Shown here: piece after piece, positions 54,813-64,000 of the stretch
Layout: each line of letters starts with the position of its first letter
How positions within the stretch are numbered: position 1 is the stretch's first letter
Source: Poa pratensis
Taxonomy: Eukaryota > Streptophyta > Magnoliopsida > Poales > Poaceae
Length of the DNA: 64,000 bases
Reading direction: 5' to 3'
NCBI GenBank assembly: GCA_947311845.1
Contig: CAMZMU010000027.1
Span: forward strand, 74,346,860-74,410,859
Notes under the pieces: generated by a model
The model's input: only the letters and a program-made list of their open reading frames with translations
Database searches by the model: none
What the model was told of the DNA's origin: nothing
Made by a program: the position numbers and the translations under genes

Positions 54813-56008
54813 TGATTACCCCCAAGAGCAGGGGATCACTATAGCACCTCTCAATGTGGAAGTAAGGTATCGATCCGCAGGAGCAAGAAGAAAAAGTTGT
54901 CTATTCCCTATAACTAAAGTGTCACAAGTTTTAGTTGATTATGCACTAAACAAGTTTAAAGAACAAGGTGGTTGATTTAATTGATGGAAGTTTAATGTAA
55001 CAAAACAAAAATGTAACGGCTATATGTCCTAAAACACATAGTTGAAAGAAGTACTCATTTGTGTTGCTAGGTCACCCTCGTAAGGCTAGCGTGGTTGTTG
55101 TCACTCCCACATCATACTCTTCATTTTTACCCCCGGATAAAGGATGTTGGGCGGTACCGTGTCACTCAATACCTATGCCGTGTCACATCGGCCATCCCTT
55201 ACCCACATACATCATACTTCTTAAAGAACAATATTCTATCAAAGCATGACAAGTCATAAAAGTTCCAACACAACAGTAAATGCATAACAAATCATCTCAT
55301 ACCACAATATCCACCATATGAATTACATAGATGACCGTAATCATGTTCAGCAGCTCATACGGTACTAATTAGTGAAGCTCAAAGAGAGGAGAGATACATA
55401 AGTTACCACCACAAACCCATATCCAGTGGGTGGACTACTCCCCCTTCATCATGGAGACGGTGGAGAAGTCATTGGAGAAGGTGGAGACCACCCCGGCAGC
55501 GCCCTGCCGGAGTTTTCCCCCTCCAATCTGCAGCTCCTGATCTCCGTTTCGGTGTTTCTGTGTTTGTGTGGCGCTCCCTCCAGAGAACGTCGGGGACCTT
55601 TTTTATAGTCGTTTTTAGGTCAAGACGGAGTCGGTGGACGAAATATCGACGGTAACGGAGCCACGAGGCCCAAATAAGTGGGCCCCACACGGCCACAGTA
55701 CCTGGCCGCGTGGGCCACCCCCTTTTCGCCTTGCGGGCTCCTTTTGCTTGATTCCTACGTCTTCTTCCTTCCAAAATAACGACCTCTATATTTTTCCAGT
55801 ATTTTATGACGACGTTTGGGTCCCTGAAACATAAAAGGAAACAAATAGGGTTTTCTGCCTGCGCAGGGTTAATTCCATAAAAATAGGAAACAATTATTTT
55901 ATGTCCTAAAATCATTAAATAACAGTGGTATAACCCTTATATGATGCAAATATGATTAGAATATAAGTAATATAGTGCAAAGTTCATGTATGCATTTTAC
56001 ATGCATCA
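54813..56008 (-). repeat. 3' LTR of copy B (1196 bp)
   Basis: On the minus strand it starts TGATGCATGTAAAATGC and ends GGGGGTAATCA. It lacks an internal stretch of about 180 bp present in the other LTR (near 59657-59826), which accounts for the length difference. Confidence 0.95.
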
Positions 56009-56009
56009 A

Positions 56010-56022
56010 CATCCCCAAGCTT
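56010..56022 (-). other. Polypurine-like tract of copy B
   Basis: AAGCTTGGGGATG on the minus strand, next to the 3' LTR. Identical internal copies are at 57695-57707 and 59331-59343. Confidence 0.6.
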
Positions 56023-58360
56023 AACCCATGCTCGTCCTCGAGTATGAAGGTGATAAAACTAACATGGACTTTGCAATATAGCACTAACAATGGATATCAA
56101 AGATGATTGCTACTGCTACATAGAGTCAAATGATTCATTCTTCAAAGCATAGCAATATGCAAAACAGTTTATGAAGTGATATCAAGTATTTAATGCAAGG
56201 ATGTTCAATGATATTTCACAAAGTGTAACATAACAGATAGTAATATGGACATTCTTACTTTTGCATACATGTGGTCCATAGAGTGATGATGAAAATCTGA
56301 ATATGTTTGGTGGATACTTTGGAAAGATGAATAAGTGAGTAGAGGTAAAGCATGCATAAGTTTCATCTAACCTCCAAACTCTCCTACTTAAGTTAATGAT
56401 TGCAATGTGGTAATACTTGGTGTCAAGCTCTCATTCCCCTATCATAGCATCTTGAATGATTATAGTTTAATGTGAGAGCAAATATGAGTAGTGTGCTTGA
56501 CAAAGTAAAGGTTGGATGTCTCATGCCCCTTGAATACAAGTACCTACACCATGAGTTACTCAACTTGGGAAAAGCAAGTTCAAGTTATCTATCATTGTAA
56601 GTAATAATAGTATCATCAAGAGCGTCAACTGGGGTACCTCTTGTCCCAGGATATGGAACAAGCCCATATCAAAATGACAAGACAAACAAACAAGATGAAC
56701 CACCTCAACACCCTTTTTATTTACCATTGGAATAGATTTTTATTGTAAGGTGTATCATAGATAATTCACCATAGCATGTAAGTAAATTTCCACCATGAAT
56801 AATGCATGGCTTAGATTAGCGGCCCAGGCGTCTCTCTAACCATTTATACAAACTCATTCAAACTAAATCATTTCCCCCTTATTTCACCATGATAGGCATC
56901 CATAGATAAAAGCACATGATATCAACTAAATGGAGCATGTTGAAAACTTTGCATGTGACAGCACATATGGGCTAACTCCCAACCTCGGACATTTATCAAG
57001 CCACTAGCATCATAATCTTAATCACAATGGGTCATGTTTTATTTATAGCAATGATAGTAAAAAATGTGCATCAAGTTCATGAGAGCTATATAACCAACTT
57101 TTCCCATGGCAATCAATAACATAATCATTTTCATTCAGAGGTATAGATAACACAAATATCATGATGAACATACTCGGAATAGCATATAACTAGTAGGTAG
57201 ATATGGTGGACTCACTGGAATAACTTTGGTTGAAGGTGTTGGAAACAAGTTTTAACTTGTTGGAATGTTTGGGCTAGCAAAAGGGAGAAAGTTGACCATC
57301 TAGATGTATGCATGAGTGTCCATAGAAATAACTAATCCATGTTAAACCAAGTAAAAAAACAATCAGCACCAAAACATGAATAAGTGATAGCTCTTCAAAA
57401 AGTATTTGCAAACTATTACTCATAAACAAACTCATGAATCATGCAACTATATGTATCATTAAAAATCAACTCAAACATCCCTTTTCCCAATCTTATAAAA
57501 GAATCCAACATATTTCAACCCATATTTCTAGTAGCTCTCCCATATATAAATGATAGAATGGTGGTCTCTCAAAACAAATCAAACCAAAACAAACAAAAAG
57601 ACGCTCCAATTTTATGCGATAAAGTGTTTCGATCGAAAAACAGAAGTTGGACGTGTGCAAACCAGAGTGTGTAGGTCCAGTGGGGTTGTCTTCACATCCC
57701 CAAGCTTATGGTCTTCACCATCCTTGGATAGTTCTTGGTGCATCTCCTCCAATCCCTGTGAAAAAACTTCAAAACACCGTTTCTCCCATTTTTTTATGTG
57801 GGGTGCATTAATAGTGATAAACAAATATGTTTCTTGCTGCATATAATCCTCGAACAAAAATTCATATGAGATGTCCAGAAAGTGTATAATGTTGTATGCC
57901 TACTCATAAACTCAATTGGATCAAAAAAATTCAACTTAAAAGCTCAAAGCATGCATCAAACAAAATGGGACAGAATCTGTCCAGAAAAACAGCAGCGGCA
58001 AAACATATTTTTCTACCCTACCAACCTTTCTCAAAAATTCCGAAAAAATTCATGCATACAGAGGATGAAAAGTTGCAACTACAGTTCAAATATGAGCTTA
58101 TTCGGAGTTACATAATAAGAATTAAAAATCATACCGTGCACTGATTTGTGCAGGAATAAAATCTCCGAATGTTATAAGCAACTTTTTCAAACCAAAAAGG
58201 GTAAAACTTGGCACTTTATTGAAAATTACAGAACCTAAACTATAAACAAAGTCTCTTGGTACAGAAAGAGGACACAAATAAAATCACACAAAAAATAACC
58301 GGGTTGCCTTCCGCAAAGCGCTTTCTTTATAGCCATATAGCTAGTCTTCTTACTTGTTGT
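56023..58360 (-). other. Long non-coding interior of copy B
   Basis: Colinear with 10583-12985 of copy A. No coding frame is visible. It contains the middle AAGCTTGGGGATG motif. Confidence 0.75.
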
Positions 58361-59343
58361 TCAGCAAAGATGAAGCTCATGAAGGAGCTTGAATGTTGTT
58401 CCCCTCTTCCTTGGGAATGTTCCATGCATTATACCAGGGTCCCATGGTGCTCTCAAACCGATCAAAATAATAGTCAAGTTGAAACCCATTTGAGAGAAAC
58501 ACAAGACACAAAAGTAATAACAACGAAGTCTAACTTTCATCCTATGCATTGGTATTTTGTATATGAATGAATCACAATGAATAGAAGTTTTCCAATGCAT
58601 AGTTACTTGCAGCCCATAATTATTAGTAGCATATAGAGGGTTCTTATCACCTCATCTTTCATAATAGTTGCAAGTAGTAGAAGTGTATTCAACCACATAA
58701 CCAATAGAATCTTCCAACTTAGATAATTTGGGAACATAAAGAGGATCATTAATTTTATTTTGAAATTCATTAGCATGCTTCCCTCTTTCATAATAGTTGT
58801 TAAGATCAATATCAAGTTCAATATCATGGTTGCAACAAAGATTTGGAACTAGAGATAATTGCAAACCATATAAGTATTTCTCCACATAAGCAATTTTCTC
58901 CTCTATGGTGTTATTAGGAGAATTTAGGATTAATGTAGCTAGGACTCTCATGAATGAGAGTATTGTCACAAACAGCAAGTATATCATTATTATCCTCACA
59001 TAATTTAGTAACAACTTCTAAACATGGAGGATTATCGATAAGCATAGGACCATCATCTAAAGCATTATCATATAGCTTGTTTAAGCAACACTTCTCATTA
59101 TCACCAATGAGTTCACTAGTAGCATTATTAGTTTCATCATAATAGCATGGGTTATCACATAGGACCATAGAATTTTCAGCTTCACACTCATCATAACATG
59201 GGTTCTCATAGATAACAAAAGCTTTTTGAGTTTGAGTGTTACTACCATTTGTTGATGGTGAAGTTGGGAGATCCAACTCTTCATTCTCTAGTTGTTCATC
59301 TTTTTCAGCATCTTCTTGAGATTGCATGGGCATCCCCAAGCTT
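58361..59343 (-). pseudogene. Unknown acidic protein of the LTR family, decayed (copy B)
   Basis: From 59339 down: MPMQSQEDAEKDEQLENEELDLP, matching copy A, then a Cys/Tyr/Glu-rich stretch not seen in A (ENPCYDECEAENS, DNPCYYDETNN). YDNALDDGPMLIDNPPCL follows, and in other frames SPNNTIEEKIAYVEKYL, DPLYVPKLSKL and GLRAPWDPGIMHGTFPRKR. At least two frame changes. The N-terminal about 150 residues of copy A are missing. Confidence 0.72.
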
Positions 59344-59423
59344 AGGTTTTTATCCTCTTATTCACATTATTCCTCTTCCAAGCTTAGTCTAGTGCACATA
59401 AGAATAGAAACTTAAGCGCTACG

Positions 59424-59442
59424 CTCCCCGGCAACGGCGCCA
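59424..59442 (-). other. Primer-binding site of copy B, tRNA-Asp type
   Basis: On the minus strand TGGCGCCGTTGCCGGGGAG lies 10 bases after the LTR end, the same spacing as in copy A. Confidence 0.8.
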
Positions 59443-59452
59443 GAAAAGTACT

Positions 59453-60827
59453 TGATTACCCCCAAGAGCAGGGGGTCACTATAGCACCTCTCAATGTGGA
59501 AGTAAGGTATCGATCCGCAGGAGCAAGAAAGAAAAGTTATCTATTCCCTACAACTAAAGTGTCACAAGTTTTAGTTGATTATGCACTAAACAAGTTTAAA
59601 GAACAAGGTGGTTGATTTAATTGATGGAAGTTTAATGTAACAAAACAAGAATGCAAAAGTGTCCCAATCCTCTTCAATGCAAGAGGACAAGACAAATGTT
59701 TTCTCTTATAGGAACAATGGACATGGGTTCATGGGTTCACTTAATCCTCTCTCCCTCATCTACTGTGATTATCATGTTATAGATAAAGTACACACAATTG
59801 TCATGTTTTAATGGTAGCTTTTATAACGGCTATATGTCCTAAAACACATAGTTGAAAGAAGTACTCATTTATGTTGCTAGGTCACCCTCGTAAGGCTAGC
59901 GTGGTTGTTGTCACTCCCACATCATACTCTTCATTTTTACCCCCGGATAAAGGATGTTGGGCGGTACCGTATCACTCAATACCTATGCCGTGTCACATCG
60001 GCCATCCCGAACCCACATACATCATACTTCTTAAAGAACAATATTCTATCAAAGCATGACAAGTCATAAAAGTTCCAACACAACAGTAAATGCATAACAA
60101 ATCATCTCATACCACAATATCCACCATATGAATTACATAGATGACCATAATCATGTTCAGCAGCTCATACGGTACTAATTAGTGAAGCTCAAAGAGAGGA
60201 GAGATACATAAGTTACCACCACAAACCCATATCCAGGGGGTGGACTACTCCCCCTTCATCATGGAGACGGTGGAGAAGTCGTTGGAGAAGGTGGAGACCA
60301 CCCCGGCAGCGCCCCGCCAGAGTTTTCCCCCTCCAATCTGCAGCTCCTAATCTCTGTTTCGGTGTTTCTGTGTTTGTGCGGCGCTCCCTCTAGAGAACGT
60401 CGGGGGACCTTTTTTATAGGCGTTTTTAGGTCAAGAAGGAGTCAGTGGACGAAAGATCGACGGCAACGGAGCCACGAGGCCCAAATGAGTGGGCCCCACG
60501 CGGCCACAGTACCTGGCCACGTGGGCCACCCCCTTTTCGCCTTGCGGGCTCCGTTTGCTTGATTCCTTCACTCCTACGTCTTCTTCCTTCCAAAATAACG
60601 ACCTCTGTATTTTTCTAGGATTTTATGACGATGTTTGGGTCCCTGAAACATAAAAGGAAACAAATAGGGTTTTCTGCCTGCGCAGGGTTAATTCCATAAA
60701 AATAGGAAACAATTATTTTATTTCCTAAAATCATTAAATAACAGTGGTATAACCCTTATATGATGCAAATATGATTTGAATATAAGTGATATAGTGCAAA
60801 GTTCATGTATGCATTTTACATGCATCA
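59453..60827 (-). repeat. 5' LTR of copy B (1375 bp)
   Basis: Full-length partner of 54813-56008. A TATAAAAA on the minus strand (60411-60418) lies about 410 bases into the LTR and is the likely core promoter. Confidence 0.95.
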
Positions 60828-62959
60828 GGGATCCACGCCTGCAAGAAGATCATGGATTTGAAGATAATGTCAGCTGGATGGTTAATCAGTTTCCGCTCAA
60901 TAGCGAGTTTATCTCTCACAGTCCAAAGCGCCCACGCTTGGGCCAAGAAAACAGCCAAATAAGTCTACGAGCTCGGCCCAAAAAGTTTGACAGAATAGCA
61001 AAAAATTGAGCAAAATTTTGTGGGCACCAGGGACTCCCTAGGACCTGGCGCAAAACTACCCACATGAAAACCGCTGGAGAACATCGGAAGAAGATATGAG
61101 ACGCGTCTTCGACTTCCCCACACAAGGCACACTTTCCATCCGAAGGCCCCTGCCTTGTGGCAAGCTGCAAACCTGAGGGGAGGCGATCAAGAATAAGCTG
61201 CCACGAGAAGATTCAAATTTTAAGAGGGATTCTAGCCTTCCAAATTTCTTGGAAGTGATCCACAGATGCGCCTTGGGTCAGCTTTCTGTACATTGAATTG
61301 ACAGAGTAGGCGCCCATCGCCTCCAATGTCCATGAGATCCTATCGTGCTCGTCATCAAGGTTGACGGAGCTGATTATCTCAGCAAGCTCTGTCCATTGGT
61401 TAAAACCCGCCTCGTCTAGAGATCGTCTAAAGCGGCATTCATCATTTACTGCTTGCGCCATGGAGATAGATTTGTCCTCACAAACACTAAAGAGCTGGGG
61501 AAACCTGAGGCACAGGGGTCCCTCCCCAGTCCACCGATCCCTCCAAAATTGGGTTCTCTGCCCATTGTGTACCGCATGTCGCGCCCCAAGCTTGAAGAGT
61601 TGTTTGATCTTGTGGAGACTCTTCCAGAACTGCGAACCCCCATGGTCCGAGCTCGAGAATATGTCTCCCGACTGTGTATATTTAGCATGAATGATTTGAG
61701 CCCAGATTGAGTTGTCCATCTGGCAGATCTTCTAAATCCATTTAAGCATCAGAGCAACATTCATCTGACGGGAGTTCAGCAGGCCAAGGCCTCCGCAGTC
61801 TTTTGGTCTACACATAGCTGGCCAATTGACCATATGATATTTTCTCTTGGTACCCGCTCCCTCCCAAAAGAAGCGGGACCTGTGTGAGTCGAATTGGGCA
61901 TGGACCTCTTCACCCAGAAGAAAGAGGCCCATGGCGAACATTGGCAGGCTGGCAAGGCAGGCGTTGGAGAGTATGAGTCTTCCCCCTGAGGAAAGGAACC
62001 TACCAATCCAGGGTTTGACTCTGTCCGCAAGCTTCTGAATTAAGAAGGCCTATTGTTCCGCAGTGAGTTTTTTATCAGAAATCGGCAGCCCTAGATAGAT
62101 GAACGGGAAAGATCCCAACTTGCAGTTGAGCTGCCGGGCCACCCTGAGGCAGGTTTCCGGTGGCTGCTCCAAGACAAAGACCTCACTTTTGTGGTAGTTT
62201 ATCTTCAGCCCGGACATGTTTTCGAAGCACATCAGAAGAAATTTTAGGTTGATAATGTCCAGGTCATTGTTCTGAATCAGAATGATGGTGTCGTCTGCAT
62301 ACTGAAGGTGTGTAATTCCCCCTGGAACCAGATGTGGCACGACCCCGTGAATATGGCCCGCTAAATTGGCTGCCGAGAGCATAGCAGAGAGACCCTCAGC
62401 AATAAAGTTAAACAACACCGGTGACAGTGGGTCGCCTTGACGCACCCCCGTTTGTTGCGGAAGAAAGGCCCCATTTCCCCGTTGATAGAGATCGTTGTTT
62501 GACCGCCCGAGACTAACTGAAAGATCCGGTGCACATATCCTGCATCAAAGCCTTTTCTGTGCAGGACCTCAACCAAGAAGTCCCAGTTGACTCTGTCATA
62601 CGCTTTTTCGAAGTCCAGCTTGAGCAAGACACCCCCCAGCTTCTTGCTTTTTAGCTCGTGGACACTTTCGTGCAGGGCAAGGGCCCCATCTAAGATGAAC
62701 CGCCCCTTGATGAAGGCGGTCTGGTTGGGGCTGATTAGTCTATGCGCAATAGGATCGAGTCTAGTCGCAAAGGCCTTAGCTATGACCTTGAAGACCACGT
62801 TGATTAGGGCAATTGGACGGAATTGGGTAATACTCTCGCCCCTTGGACTTTTGGGATCAGCGTCAACACCCAAAGTTGAGCCGAGAAATGTCAATGCTCC
62901 CTAGGATGAAGTCGTTAAGAATGTGGAGGAGTCCGTGCTTGATAAGCAGCCAGCACTTC
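60828..62959 (-). pseudogene. L1-like LINE ORF2: RT and zf-RVT, truncated and stop-laden
   Basis: From 62894 down: FRPIALINVVFKVIAKAFATRL, FIKGRFILDGALALHE, LKLDFEKAYDRVNW, then (shifted frame) MRQGDPLSPVLFNF, LQYADDTIIL (YADD active site) and GLKINYHKSE. Later: FWEGAGTKRKYHMVNW, FWRDRWTGEGPLCLRFP, and the zf-RVT region (RIPLKI, CALCGEVEDASHIFFRC). Stops near 62050, 61732 and 61213 and a frame change near 62440 inactivate it. The endonuclease and the RT start are missing because the element is cut at 62960. ORF2 resumes at 54812 after the LTR insertion. Confidence 0.92.
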
Positions 62960-64000
62960 TGTAACATCCCAGGTTTTCAAAAAGTTGAAAAATCAGAAAA
63001 ATTTAAAACTTTTGAAAACTATTATGTATTTTGCTTTGAAAAGAAAATCATGCATTCATTCATCATCATTTAGCCTTGTTTGCATTTTGATATTTCAAAG
63101 GTGGGAAATAAAATTCCACTTGAAAACATATTTAAGAAAATATATTTAGTAGAGCATTTATGCTCTAAAATTTTCTTTTGACTTTTATATTTTGTTCTGT
63201 TAATGTTGTTTGTGAATTGATTGTATTTGTTGAAAGATAAATATTTGCAAAAGGTTTATCTTGTGATATTCAAGTTTTATTTAAGCCACCTCTGATTGTT
63301 TTAAACCTATTTTAAAATTGGACAACAAGTGTCACATTGTTTATTAAAAACCTAGTTTGGAAATCAAAATGATTTCTATTTGAATAGTGTGTTTGGTTGT
63401 GAGTTGTTTGTTTGTATGGATAATTATTCTATTACTTACCCATTCTATATTTTCAAGTTTATAGTATTGCCTTTGAAGGAAATTATTTATTTGATTTATA
63501 AAATGAGTTTCGAATTCATTTTGAATTATCAAACCCTTTTTAAACAGAATGAGTTTTTATGCAAATTACCCTTTGAGTGATATGTAATATTATTACTCAT
63601 ATTTTCCTTTGGTTTAAAATATAATTTCAGAAGGAAATTATAAAACCCTATAGTTTTCAAAAGACATTAATATGTCCAAAATTCATTTAAACATATTTCA
63701 AAAATTTAGACAAAATGTTTTGGAAAATATTATTTGAGGTTTTCAAATTAAAAGAGTTGGTTTTTACAAAACTATAGAAATTGGTTTGACTTAATTCGGT
63801 TTTGTATTTAAAAAGTTATTAAAGTTTTTAGGAAAAGAAAAGAAAAGCTTTTGAACAAAAAAAAAGGGAACCCTAGCTAATTGGGCCGAAGCCAACTTCT
63901 ATACCTCTTCTCTACCCCGCGTGCGCGGCCCAGTTCCAGCCCAACAGCAGCCCACGCCAGCTTCCCTCTCTCTCTGTCAATGACAGGTGGGCCCCACCAG
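62960..64000 (+). mobile_element. Probable start of another LTR element, runs off the window
   Basis: The LINE homology stops and TGTAACATCCCAGG begins, a start shape common among Triticeae gypsy LTRs. About 900 bases of AT-rich, non-coding sequence follow, then a GC-rich CTCTCTCTC-containing end. No second LTR, PBS or coding region is in view, so this is an inference from the sharp junction and composition. Confidence 0.5.

Larger units (their letters stand above)
54813..60827 (-). mobile_element. Acidic-ORF LTR retrotransposon, copy B, complete (6.0 kb)
   Basis: LTRs are at 54813-56008 and 59453-60827, with a perfect GGGAT duplication (54808-54812 and 60828-60832), a PBS at 59424-59442 and a polypurine-like tract at 56010-56022. 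The internal region has decayed pieces of the same unknown protein as copy A and no pol. The ORF's N-terminal coding part (about 500 bases) is deleted. It is inserted into the tail of a LINE. Confidence 0.95.

Overview
This is plant nuclear DNA, almost certainly from a Triticeae grass (wheat, Aegilops or barley type). I infer this from dense nested LTR retrotransposons of Copia, chromovirus and Tat type, Stowaway MITEs, an L1-like LINE, a CACTA terminus and a cluster of grass-type MATH-BTB genes. No RNA genes, CRISPR arrays or bacterial operons are visible. The only low-copy genic material is the MATH-BTB cluster on the minus strand, and most of its members are broken.

Layout: 151-950 is the 3' end of a Copia element. 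980-1379 holds a decayed RNase H (RVT_3-type) fragment. 2521-7630 is a decayed Ty3/gypsy chromovirus on the minus strand, cut off in gag by a CACTA end at 7631-7779. 7780-14617 is an LTR element with no pol that encodes an unrecognised acidic protein. 14618-16833 is intergenic sequence with MITE remnants. 16834-17293 is the C-terminal half of MATH-BTB gene 1. Gene 1 is split by Copia element A (17294-36781, target-site duplication CTTCC), and Copia A is itself split by Tat-type gypsy element B (19124-33651, duplication AGTCA). The N-terminal half of gene 1 follows at 36787-37626, then MATH-BTB gene 2 at 37652-38650.

A 3.57-kb segment (35586-39152, from mid-RT of Copia A to the promoter side of gene 2) is then repeated in tandem as 39153-51573. 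The second copy is interrupted by a third gypsy element, C (40946-49796), which has gag and protease plus an antisense gene but no RT, RNase H or integrase. 51574-54544 is intergenic and partly homologous to 15541-16558, which suggests a further MATH-BTB unit beyond the window. 54545-62959 is an L1-like LINE on the minus strand, split by a complete second copy of the acidic-ORF LTR family (54813-60827, duplication GGGAT). The LINE is cut at 62960 by what looks like the start of another LTR.

Order of events read from the nesting: MATH-BTB tandem array; Copia A insertion into gene 1; 3.57-kb tandem duplication; insertion of C into the second copy. B went into Copia A outside the duplicated segment, so its timing relative to the duplication is open, but its LTRs are nearly identical and the insertion is young. 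The most notable signals are these: gag of the Tat elements B and C appears to start inside the 5' LTR and read through the primer-binding site; element B carries a multi-intron antisense gene whose reading frame joins across GT-AG introns; a 70-bp satellite-like array in C has covarying hairpin stems; the acidic-ORF family shows LTR promoter-half swapping and three conserved polypurine-like motifs; and the MATH-BTB cluster was remodelled by microhomology deletion, a 69-bp coding minisatellite and tandem duplication.
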